Positions 47,308 through 54,419 of a stretch of DNA of 64,000 bases are shown here, piece by piece. The notes under the pieces were generated by a model. That model saw nothing but the letters and a program-made list of their open reading frames with translations, was not told the DNA's origin and ran no database searches. The position numbers were made by a program, and so were the translations under genes. The stretch spans positions 1 to 64,000 of the forward strand of contig JAKAEP010000005.1 in assembly GCA_021818265.1 (NCBI GenBank), given 5' to 3'. The DNA is from Actinomycetes bacterium (GTDB taxonomy: Bacteria; Actinomycetota; Acidimicrobiia; Acidimicrobiales; RAAP-2). Numbering within the stretch: position 1 is the stretch's first letter; each line of letters opens with the position of its first letter.

Positions 47308-49923
47308 TCAGCGGCCCAAGGCCCGGCGCACCCCCACGAGCAGCTCCTCGGTCGTGAAGGGCTTGTCGAGGTGGATCGCGTCCTCGACGGACCCCGCCCG
47401 CGCGACGCCCACCCCGCTCATGAACAGGAACCGGGTGGGCACCCCGAGCTCGCCGGCGAGCGCGGCCAGTCGATCCCCCCCGATCTGGGGCATGTTCAGG
47501 TCGGTGACGACGAGGTCGTAGGGCCGGGCGGCCGCCGTGAGGGCCTCGAGCGCCTCGTGGCCGTTCGCGGCGGTCGCGACGTCGAGGCCCTCGGCGGCGA
47601 GGACCTGGTGGAGCATCACGCGGATCGGCTCCTCGTCGTCCACCACGAGCACGCGCAGCCCCTCGAGCCCTGCGCGCGACGTCGACTCGGCCATGGCCTC
47701 GAGGCTACGCGGGGATACGTCGACGGCCGGGAGCACCACGTCGAAGCGCGTCCCGCGACCGGGCTCGCTCACGACCTCCATGCGCCCCCCGTGGCTCTTC
47801 ACGATGGCCGTCGAGGTCGACAGCCCGAGTCCCGTGCCGACGCCGAACTCCTTGGTAGTGAAGAACGGCTCGAAGACGCGCGCGACGACCGCGGGCTCCA
47901 TCCCCACGCCCGAGTCCGCGACCTGGACGACGACGGTGCGCAGCGGCCCGACCGCGGGGTCCTCGGTGAGGGCGTTGTGGGCCCGTACGCTCAGTCTCCC
48001 CCCCTCAGGCATCGCGTCGCGCGCGTTGGTCACCAGGTTCACCAGGACCTGCATCAGCTGGGTCGCGTCACCGACGACCACCCCGAGGTCGTCCTCGACC
48101 TCGAAGTCGAACTCGATGCTGCGCGGCAGCGTGTCGCGGCAGAACTGCTGGGCCTCGGCCAGCAGCCCGCGCAGGTCGAGTGCCTCGCGCTCGCCCTCGA
48201 CCCCCCGGGCGAAGGAGAGCACCTGGCGGATCATGTCGGCCCCGCGGCGCACGCTCGCCTGCATCGAGCTGAGCAGCTGGAGCCGACGCTCGTCCTGCTC
48301 GCCGCGCACCAGCAGGTCGATCGACATCAGGATCGGGGCGAGCACGTTGTTGAGGTCGTGGGCGATGCCCCCGGCGAGGGTCCCCAGGCTCTCCATCCGC
48401 TGGGCCCGGACCCGGGACTCCTTCTCCCGACGCGACGCGGTGACGTCGGTGTTGATCCCGAAGACGCCGATCGGCCGGCCCTCGCTGTCGCGGATCAACT
48501 GGCGCCGGCAGTCCACCCAGATGCGCCGGCCGTCCTTCGTCTGGTGCTCGACCTCGCCCATCCAGAAGCCGTTCTCCATGATCGAGGCGAAGGCCTCGTC
48601 GCCGTCGGAGGGGTCGAGGTAGAAGAGGTCCCGGCTGGTGCGCCCCCGGACCTCCTCGAAGGTCCAGCCGTAGATCTCCTCGGCCGAGCGGTTCCAGTAG
48701 GTGATGCCCTGCTCGAAGTCGCGCACGATCATCGCGTCCTTCGCGAGGTCGAGCATCTGGGCGAGGAAGGTGACCCGGCTCGTGTACTCCTCGATCGTCC
48801 GGTTCGTCTCGACCTGGGCGGTGACGTCGCGGGCCGTGATCACGATGCCCTCGAACGAGGGGTAGACGGTCGCCTCGTAGTAGCGGCCGAAGCCCTCGGC
48901 GAAGGCGACCTCGGTGCCGACCTGGCCCTCGTCCATCGCCCGCCGGTAGAGGGCGCCGAAGGCGCCGTTGATGGACTCGGGGAAGACCTCCCAGATCGTC
49001 CCGGCGGTGAGCCGGTCGACCGAGAGGCCGGTCAGGCGGGTCGCCGCCTCGTTGGCGAAGGTGATGCGCCAGTCGCGGTCGACGAAGGCGAGGGGCGTGT
49101 CGAGCTCGTTGAGCGTGCGCGCGACTCGGCCCTCGAGCTCCTCGAGGTCGGCGCGCTGGCGCTCGATCGAGGTGATGTCGTGGAAGGCGCCGTCGACGCG
49201 CGCGACGCGACCCTGGTCGTCGCGGGCCGCCTCGCCGATCACGCGCACGACCAGGGCCTCGCCCCGGGCGTCACGCATCACGGTCTTGGTGCTGAAGCCG
49301 ACCCCCTCATCCATGCAGCGACGCACCAGGGCCGAGAGGTCGCCGAGGTGAGGCTCCTCGAGAATCCGCTCGATGAGCCCGGCGTCGTCGGGCGCCTCGC
49401 CGGGCTCGAATCCGAGGATCTCGTAGAGCTCGTCGCTCCAGTGGACCCGACCCGTCGCCGCGTCGATCGACCAGCCCGCGAAGCGCGCGATCCTCCCGGC
49501 GATGCGGTTGATCGAGTGACCCTCTTCGACCTCCTCGACGAGTCGGCGCAGGGCGCTCACGTCGCGGGCGACCCCGATCACCCCGACCACCCGGTCCCGC
49601 GCGTCGCGCAGGGGGATCTTCGTGACGTCGACCACGAAGGAGTGGCCGTCCTTGGCGACGCACGCCGTGCGGTAGCGCACGGTGGCGCCCTGGGCGGCCT
49701 CGGCGAACATCTCCCGCGAGAGGTCCCGGTACGCGGGGTCGATCAGCGGCTCGAAGGTCATCGCCAGTAACTCGTCGCGGCTGTAGCCCGTGAGCGCGCA
49801 CAGCGCGTCGTTGCAGTCGATGAAGGTTCCCGACAGGTCGTAGGCGTAGATCGCGTCGGGATGGCCGTGGAAGAGCGCGTCGAAGCCGCCCTCGCCGACG
49901 ACCGCCGTGATCTCCTCGTCCAT
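47308..49923 (-). CDS. PAS-rich hybrid histidine kinase with C-terminal receiver (copy 2)
   Basis: 871 residues from ATG 49923 (AAGGGA upstream); the track start adds 31 unsupported residues. GFDALF falls at the same position as in copy 1, and both proteins have exactly the same length. PAS domains, HisKA GGIAHDLNNVLAPILMSIDLL, HATPase NLVTNARDAMPEGG and GTGLGLSTSTAIV, and a receiver with VVDDEEP, VVTDLNMPQIGG and LDKPFT. The PAS domains have diverged more than the kinase core, suggesting different signals feeding a shared output. Confidence 0.9.
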   Translation of the reverse strand: MDEEITAVVGEGGFDALFHGHPDAIYAYDLSGTFIDCNDALCALTGYSRDELLAMTFEPLIDPAYRDLSREMFAEAAQGATVRYRTACVAKDGHSFVVDVTKIPLRDARDRVVGVIGVARDVSALRRLVEEVEEGHSINRIAGRIARFAGWSIDAATGRVHWSDELYEILGFEPGEAPDDAGLIERILEEPHLGDLSALVRRCMDEGVGFSTKTVMRDARGEALVVRVIGEAARDDQGRVARVDGAFHDITSIERQRADLEELEGRVARTLNELDTPLAFVDRDWRITFANEAATRLTGLSVDRLTAGTIWEVFPESINGAFGALYRRAMDEGQVGTEVAFAEGFGRYYEATVYPSFEGIVITARDVTAQVETNRTIEEYTSRVTFLAQMLDLAKDAMIVRDFEQGITYWNRSAEEIYGWTFEEVRGRTSRDLFYLDPSDGDEAFASIMENGFWMGEVEHQTKDGRRIWVDCRRQLIRDSEGRPIGVFGINTDVTASRREKESRVRAQRMESLGTLAGGIAHDLNNVLAPILMSIDLLVRGEQDERRLQLLSSMQASVRRGADMIRQVLSFARGVEGEREALDLRGLLAEAQQFCRDTLPRSIEFDFEVEDDLGVVVGDATQLMQVLVNLVTNARDAMPEGGRLSVRAHNALTEDPAVGPLRTVVVQVADSGVGMEPAVVARVFEPFFTTKEFGVGTGLGLSTSTAIVKSHGGRMEVVSEPGRGTRFDVVLPAVDVSPRSLEAMAESTSRAGLEGLRVLVVDDEEPIRVMLHQVLAAEGLDVATAANGHEALEALTAAARPYDLVVTDLNMPQIGGDRLAALAGELGVPTRFLFMSGVGVARAGSVEDAIHLDKPFTTEELLVGVRRALGR

Positions 49924-50156
49924 GCGGTCCCTTCCCCAGGACATCGGCACCAACGTCCGTGCCGGTGCGGACCGAACTGACGTGGCCACAGTATCCGCGC
50001 CGACACCGGAGTCCACCCCGCGTATCGGGCGTTCTAGGGTCCTTCACAGGTTGCCAGGACGAGCGTCCGGCCCTCGCGGCGGGTCGACGAGCACCCGACG
50101 GGCGGCGCCCACAACGTCACCACAACCCGGGACGGTCCGGGTGGGGCGGCTCGGCG

Positions 50157-50230
50157 TGCCCCCGGCAGGAGTCGAACCCGCAACCTGACGGGTAGAAGCC
50201 GTCCGCTCTATCCAGTTGAGCTACAGGGGC
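50157..50230 (-). tRNA. tRNA-Arg (UCU)
   Basis: Acceptor stem GCCCCTG/CGGGGGC, discriminator A; D-arm AGCTCAACTGGATAGAGC; anticodon loop CTTCTAC in GACGG/CCGTC, anticodon TCT; T-arm GCGGGTTCGACTCCTGC. Not followed by CCA. The 233 bases between it and copy 2 of the kinase show no gene. Confidence 0.95.
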
Positions 50231-50310
50231 GCTCCCCCAGCGTAGTGAGCGCCCGGCCCCGACGAGGGAACTCGGCGCGAAGGACGGGCCCGACGTGGTG
50301 CACTGGGGGG

Positions 50311-51240
50311 ATGCGCTTCATCGACGCCGCGACCCTCGACGACGTCCTCAGCCCCCTCGACGCCGTCGGGGCCGTCACCGCGGCCCTGCGCGAGGGGCTC
50401 GACCCCGCGGCCGACCCGCCACGCTCGCTCGCCCCCACCCGCAACGGCCACTTCCTGCTGATGCCCGCGGAGTCGGGCGCCACCGCCGGGGTGAAGGTCG
50501 CCACCGTCGCCCCGGGCAACCCGGCCCTCGGTCGGCCCCGGGTCCAGGCCGCCTACCTGCTCTTCGACGCCGAGAGCCTGTCGCTGCGCGCGGTGCTCGA
50601 CGGGACCGCCCTGACCAACCGGCGAACCGCCGCGGTCTCCTTCGCCGCCGTCGGGGACGCCCTCGCTCGGGTGGAGGGGCCGGTGCGCGCCGTCGTCTTC
50701 GGCGGGGGACCCCAGGCCCTCGCCCACCTCGACACCGCCGCCGCCGTCCTCGGCCGGCCGCTCGACGAGGTGACCGTCGCGCTGCGCCGCCCCGACCGGG
50801 CCAGCGCCGAGGTGCTCGCCCGCGGCGCGGTCGTCTCGAGCGAGGGGCCCGCGCTCGCCGCGTCGCTCGCGCGGGCCCACCTCGTGGTCTGCGCGACGAC
50901 CGCGCGTGAGCCGCTCTTCAGCGCCGACGCGGTCGCGCCCGGGGCGATCGTCGTCGCCGTGGGGTCCCACGAGCCCGACGCGCGTGAGCTCGACCCGGCG
51001 CTGCTGGCCCGGGCCACGGTCGTGGTCGAGGACGGCGCGACCGCGGCGCGCGAGGCCGGCGACGTCGTGCTCGCCCTCGCCGAGGGCGTGCTCACGGCCG
51101 AGTCGCTGGTGCCCCTGGCCGCGGTCGTGCGCGACGGGCTCTCGGCGCCCGACGGCCGTCCCCTCGTCTTCAAGAGCGTCGGCATGGCCTGGGAGGACCT
51201 CGTCGTCGCGCGCGAGGTGGCCGAGCGCCTCGGGGCCTAG
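50311..51240 (+). CDS. Ornithine cyclodeaminase/mu-crystallin family protein
   Basis: 309 residues from ATG 50311, with GGGGGG directly upstream; the longer track start overlaps tRNA-Arg sequence context and lacks support. MRFIDAATLDDVLSPLDAV, AAYLLFDAESLSLRAVLDGTALTNRRTAA and the Rossmann segment VVFGGGPQALAHLDTAAAV identify the family, whose members are NAD-dependent cyclodeaminases or ketimine reductases. The substrate (ornithine, lysine, alanopine-like) is not predictable. It lies between tRNA-Arg and tRNA-His. Confidence 0.85.
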   Translation: MRFIDAATLDDVLSPLDAVGAVTAALREGLDPAADPPRSLAPTRNGHFLLMPAESGATAGVKVATVAPGNPALGRPRVQAAYLLFDAESLSLRAVLDGTALTNRRTAAVSFAAVGDALARVEGPVRAVVFGGGPQALAHLDTAAAVLGRPLDEVTVALRRPDRASAEVLARGAVVSSEGPALAASLARAHLVVCATTAREPLFSADAVAPGAIVVAVGSHEPDARELDPALLARATVVVEDGATAAREAGDVVLALAEGVLTAESLVPLAAVVRDGLSAPDGRPLVFKSVGMAWEDLVVAREVAERLGA

Positions 51241-51287
51241 CCGGCCCGGTCGGGCGGCGGAGGGCCTGTGCCATACTGGACCTGCTT

Positions 51288-51362
51288 GGTGGGCGTAGCT
51301 CAGTTGGTTAGAGCGCCAGGTTGTGGTCCTGGAGGTCGCGGGTTCGACCCCCGTCGCTCACC
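51288..51362 (+). tRNA. tRNA-His (GUG)
   Basis: Acceptor GTGGGCG/CGCTCAC with the extra G-1 opposite C73, which defines tRNA-His; anticodon loop TTGTGGT in CCAGG/CCTGG, anticodon GTG; T-arm GCGGGTTCGACCCCCGT. CCA is encoded directly after (51363-51365). Confidence 0.95.
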
Positions 51363-51443
51363 CCACGAGTCGCAGGGACCGGTTCGCACGGGCCCCGAGT
51401 AGAGTCCGCCTGAGGGCCGGACGGCCCGCCCGAGGGGGTGCCC

Positions 51444-52868
51444 ATGACGGTGATCCGCGACGCGTTCTACATCGGCGGGGAGTGGGTGGCCCCGACCTCC
51501 GCCGAGGTGCTCGAGGTCACGTCCTCGGGCACCGGCGAGCTCTACGCGACGGTGCCCGCCGGCACGGCGGAGGACGCCGCCCGGGCCGTGGCCGCGGCGT
51601 CCGCGGCGTTCCCGGCCTGGTCGGTGACGAGCCCCAAGGAGCGCGGCGAGTTCCTCCTGCGCGTCTCGGAGAAGCTGGCCGAGCGGGCCGACGACATCGC
51701 CCTAACCATCGCCCACGAGGTCGGCATGCCGATGATGCTCGCCAAGGGTATCCAGGTCGGGCTGCCGACGATGACCTTCGCCGACCAGGCCCAGCGCATC
51801 CAGGACTACGTCTGGGAGGAGGAGATCGGCAACTCGGTGGTCGTGCGCGAGCCGGTGGGCGTCGTCGTGGCGATCACCCCGTGGAACTACCCGCTCCACC
51901 AGATCGCCCTCAAGGTCGCCCCCGCGCTCGCCGCCGGCTGCACGGTGGTGCTCAAGCCGAGCGAGGTGGCCCCCATCAACGCCTTCGCCCTGGCCGACAT
52001 CTTCCACGAGCTCGGACTGCCCAAGGGCGTCTTCAACCTCGTGACCGGCGTCGGCCCGGTCGTCGGCGAGGCCCTGGCCGGCGACCCCCGGGTCGACATG
52101 GTCTCGTTCACGGGCTCGACGCGTGCCGGCAAGCGGGTCATGCACCTGGCGGCCGACGGCGTGAAGCGCGTCGCCCTCGAGCTGGGCGGCAAGTCGGCCA
52201 ACGTCATCCTCGAGGACGCCGACGTCGCCAAGGCCGTCGCCGACGGCGTCTTCAAGTGCTACCTGAACTCGGGCCAGACCTGCTCGGCGCTGACCCGCAT
52301 GGTCGTGCCGCGCTCGCGCCTGGCCGAGGTCGAGGAGGTCGCCGTGGCGACCGCGGCGGGCTTCGCCCCCGACGACCCGATCACTGGGTCGAGCCTGCTC
52401 GGACCGCTCGTGAGCGCCGCCCAGCTCGAGCGGGTCCGCGGCTACATCCGCCGGGGCGTCGAGGAGGGCGCCCGCCTCCTGTGCGGCGGGGTCGAGCCCG
52501 TCGAGGGCCACGAGGGGGGCTACTTCGTCGCTCCCACCGTGTTCTCCGACGTGCGCAACGACATGACGATCGCCCAGGAGGAGATCTTCGGGCCGGTGCT
52601 CTCGATCATCCCCTACGACTCCGAGGACGAGGCCATCGAGATCGCCAACGACTCCGCGTACGGCCTCGCCGGGGGCGTGTGGGCCGGCACCGACGAGCGG
52701 GCCTTCGAGTTCGCCCGCAAGATCCGCGCCGGTCAGGTCGAGATCAACGGCGGCGCCTTCAACGTGCTCGCCCCCTTCGGCGGCTACAAGCAGTCCGGCA
52801 TCGGCCGCGAGGTCGGGACCTTCGGGCTCGAGGAGTTCCTCGAGGTCAAGGCGATCCAACGGCCCTGA
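51444..52868 (+). CDS. NAD(P)-dependent aldehyde dehydrogenase
   Basis: 474 residues from ATG 51444 (GAGGGGG upstream). [49 protein letters not shown], catalytic Glu in [12 protein letters not shown], catalytic Cys in [21 protein letters not shown] and [13 protein letters not shown] are the ALDH motifs. It oxidizes an aldehyde to the acid; the substrate is not predictable. It lies between tRNA-His and tRNA-Lys on the same strand. Confidence 0.93.
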   Translation: MTVIRDAFYIGGEWVAPTSAEVLEVTSSGTGELYATVPAGTAEDAARAVAAASAAFPAWSVTSPKERGEFLLRVSEKLAERADDIALTIAHEVGMPMMLAKGIQVGLPTMTFADQAQRIQDYVWEEEIGNSVVVREPVGVVVAITPWNYPLHQIALKVAPALAAGCTVVLKPSEVAPINAFALADIFHELGLPKGVFNLVTGVGPVVGEALAGDPRVDMVSFTGSTRAGKRVMHLAADGVKRVALELGGKSANVILEDADVAKAVADGVFKCYLNSGQTCSALTRMVVPRSRLAEVEEVAVATAAGFAPDDPITGSSLLGPLVSAAQLERVRGYIRRGVEEGARLLCGGVEPVEGHEGGYFVAPTVFSDVRNDMTIAQEEIFGPVLSIIPYDSEDEAIEIANDSAYGLAGGVWAGTDERAFEFARKIRAGQVEINGGAFNVLAPFGGYKQSGIGREVGTFGLEEFLEVKAIQRP

Positions 52869-52907
52869 CCGGCGCCGACGCGGAGCGAGTCGGTGTAGAC
52901 TCTTCGT

Positions 52908-52980
52908 GCGCCGGTAGCTCAATTGGCAGAGCATTTGACTCTTAATCAACAGGTTCCGGGTTCAAGTCCCGGCCGGCGCA
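52908..52980 (+). tRNA. tRNA-Lys (CUU)
   Basis: Acceptor GCGCCGG/CCGGCGC, discriminator A with CCA encoded after it (52981-52983); anticodon loop CTCTTAA in TTTGA/TCAAC, anticodon CTT; T-arm CCGGGTTCAAGTCCCGG. A TAGACT box eight to twelve bases upstream is a likely -10. Confidence 0.95.
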
Positions 52981-53044
52981 CCACTGGTGGTGGCTCGTGG
53001 CCCCGCGGGACGCCCGCGCCGTGACGGAACTCGCCGGGGACTCG

Positions 53045-54088
53045 TCAGATCTGCCGGCTGACCCGGTAGTGGACCCTCGCCGACTTGCCGTTCTTGAACA
53101 CGATCACGAGCGTCGACGTGCCCGGCCTCGCGCGGGCCGACTCCCTGATCGTCAGGTGTAGCGCGGTCCTCGAGACCCCCGTCACGCGCACGGTCGAGCC
53201 CGGCCCGCCCCTGACCCTCGACACCGCCGTGAAGTTCCGCCCGGTCACGACCACCGCGACCGCGCGTCCGATGACGGCGGGGCCGCTGACGCGCGTCGCC
53301 ACGGGCGTCGTCGGCGCGCGGAGGGTGGGCCCGACGAAGGCGATGGTCGCGATGCCCCGGTCGGCGCCGGCGGAGTTCGCGACCTCGATCACGCAGGCGG
53401 CGTAGTTGGCCACGGTCGTCCCGCACGTGCCCGTCCCCACTTTGCCCGTGACCACCTTGAAGTAGGTGGACGGCAGCGTGCCCTGCACGCTCACCTTCAT
53501 CGGGACCGCGGTCGACGTGTCGCACCCGGCGCTGGTCGTCGCCGTCGCGAGGCACTCGACCGCGAAGACCGTGTCGCCCGGGCTGAACCCCGAGCCGGTG
53601 AGCGTGACCGACTGGGTCTTGGAGAGACCCGTCGAGGGGCTCACCGAGACGCCGGGACCACCTACGAAGGCGATGGACGCGTCGGCGACGAGTGCGCCCG
53701 AGGCGGTGCCGATGGCGACGAAGCACAGCGCGTCCGTGGCCTTGGTGCCACAGGTCCCGTCGCCGATGGTGCCGACGACGGCGCTGAACGACGTCGAGAT
53801 GGTGCCGTCGGTGGCCACGGTGACGGGCTCGGCGGCGGAGGTGTCGCACGCCGCCGCCCCGTGGCCCTGGGCGTTGCACTCGACCGCGACGAGCGACGCG
53901 CCCGGGGTGAACCCGCTCCCCGTGAGTTTGATCACCTGCCCGTTCAACAGCCCGATGTCCGGCGCGAGGGAAATCGCGGGCACGGTCGCGGTGGCGGCGC
54001 CCACGGCGAGCGGCGCCGCCGTGAGGACGAGGCCCCCCAGCAGGAGCGCCGCGACCGTCGACGTAACGAGCGTTGTTCTGATCTTCAC
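53045..54088 (-). CDS. Secreted protein with two neocarzinostatin-like domains
   Basis: 347 residues from GTG 54088 (GAGGTGG upstream). A Sec signal peptide (about 1-32, VAALLLGGLVLTAAPLAVGA) precedes two homologous domains (about 40-145 and 145-255). Each has GLLNGQVIKLTGSGFTPG or GLSKTQSVTLTGSGFSPG, then four Cys in the order ECxxx...ACDTS, GTCGT...C, ending IAFVG. This is the pattern of the neocarzinostatin/macromomycin chromoprotein apoprotein family. A third beta-rich IPT-like domain (about 260-347) ends the protein. In streptomycetes the fold binds enediynes, but no biosynthetic genes are here, so the ligand is unknown. Confidence 0.72.
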   Translation of the reverse strand: MKIRTTLVTSTVAALLLGGLVLTAAPLAVGAATATVPAISLAPDIGLLNGQVIKLTGSGFTPGASLVAVECNAQGHGAAACDTSAAEPVTVATDGTISTSFSAVVGTIGDGTCGTKATDALCFVAIGTASGALVADASIAFVGGPGVSVSPSTGLSKTQSVTLTGSGFSPGDTVFAVECLATATTSAGCDTSTAVPMKVSVQGTLPSTYFKVVTGKVGTGTCGTTVANYAACVIEVANSAGADRGIATIAFVGPTLRAPTTPVATRVSGPAVIGRAVAVVVTGRNFTAVSRVRGGPGSTVRVTGVSRTALHLTIRESARARPGTSTLVIVFKNGKSARVHYRVSRQI

Positions 54089-54287
54089 GGGGCCCACCTC
54101 GGCAGTGCTGCTCCCCTTGCTATCAAATCCGCGACGAGCGTGCGCGCCGCGCGCCGAGGGGGAGCACCCGGGGTGACGTCCTCGGCCGCCCCGTGCGCCG
54201 GGCGCCGCCGCGGTGTCGGGCGGGCCTCTCTCCGCCCCGGCGCGGCTCCAAGTTCGGATGCCGCCTCCGACCCTCTCACCAGGCCTG
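54089..54287. other. Divergent intergenic region, upstream half
   Basis: Together with the next entry this 328-bp gap separates the neocarzinostatin-like gene (minus) and the GGDEF-EAL gene (plus). It holds an AT-richer patch (TTGCTATCAAATCC) that may carry the minus-strand promoter, and an inverted repeat GCCGAGG (54153) / CCTCGGC (54180). I see no gene in it. Confidence 0.6.
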
Positions 54288-54419
54288 ATGCGGGTACCTG
54301 CGCGTTCGGCGGCCGCTCGGGCGTGGTTGGCCCGGAATTGGGCTGTCGTTGTGGGCGGCGGCCTAGCGTTCCGGCCGCGTCCTCACCGAACGCAGGACCA
54401 GGGCAGAGGTACCCGCATG
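54288..54419 (+). promoter_or_regulatory. Nested structured leader of the GGDEF-EAL gene (candidate RNA switch)
   Basis: Three nested pairings are visible. P1: ATGCGGGTACCT (54288-54299) with AGGTACCCGCAT (54407-54418), a perfect 12 bp whose 3' arm covers the ribosome binding site AGGT and the first two bases of the start codon. P2: GCGTTCGG (54302-54309) with CCGAACGC (54386-54393), extendable with a CG bulge to CAGG. P3: GGCCCGGAA (54329-54337) with TTCCGGCC (54369-54376), one bulged C. Forming P1 would hide the start site. It does not match any riboswitch class I can recall. An alternative is a protein operator with two inverted GCGGGTACCT sites. Confidence 0.55.

Noticed and set aside
50157-52980. 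tRNA genes as attachment sites of an integrated element
   Set aside because: No integrase next to them, no repeated tRNA 3' end nearby, and the flanking genes have the same composition as the rest. XerC at 11.8-12.7 kb is a housekeeping recombinase.
54213-54416. A longer GGDEF-EAL protein starting upstream at 54213 or at ATG 54288
   Set aside because: The segment is low-complexity, its starts lack ribosome binding sites, and it coincides with the nested inverted repeats; ATG 54417 has AGAGGT.
54130-54419. A known cyclic di-GMP or cyclic di-AMP (ydaO) riboswitch
   Set aside because: I looked for the conserved core segments of GEMM-I, GEMM-II and ydaO from memory and did not find them; only a covariance-model scan could settle it.
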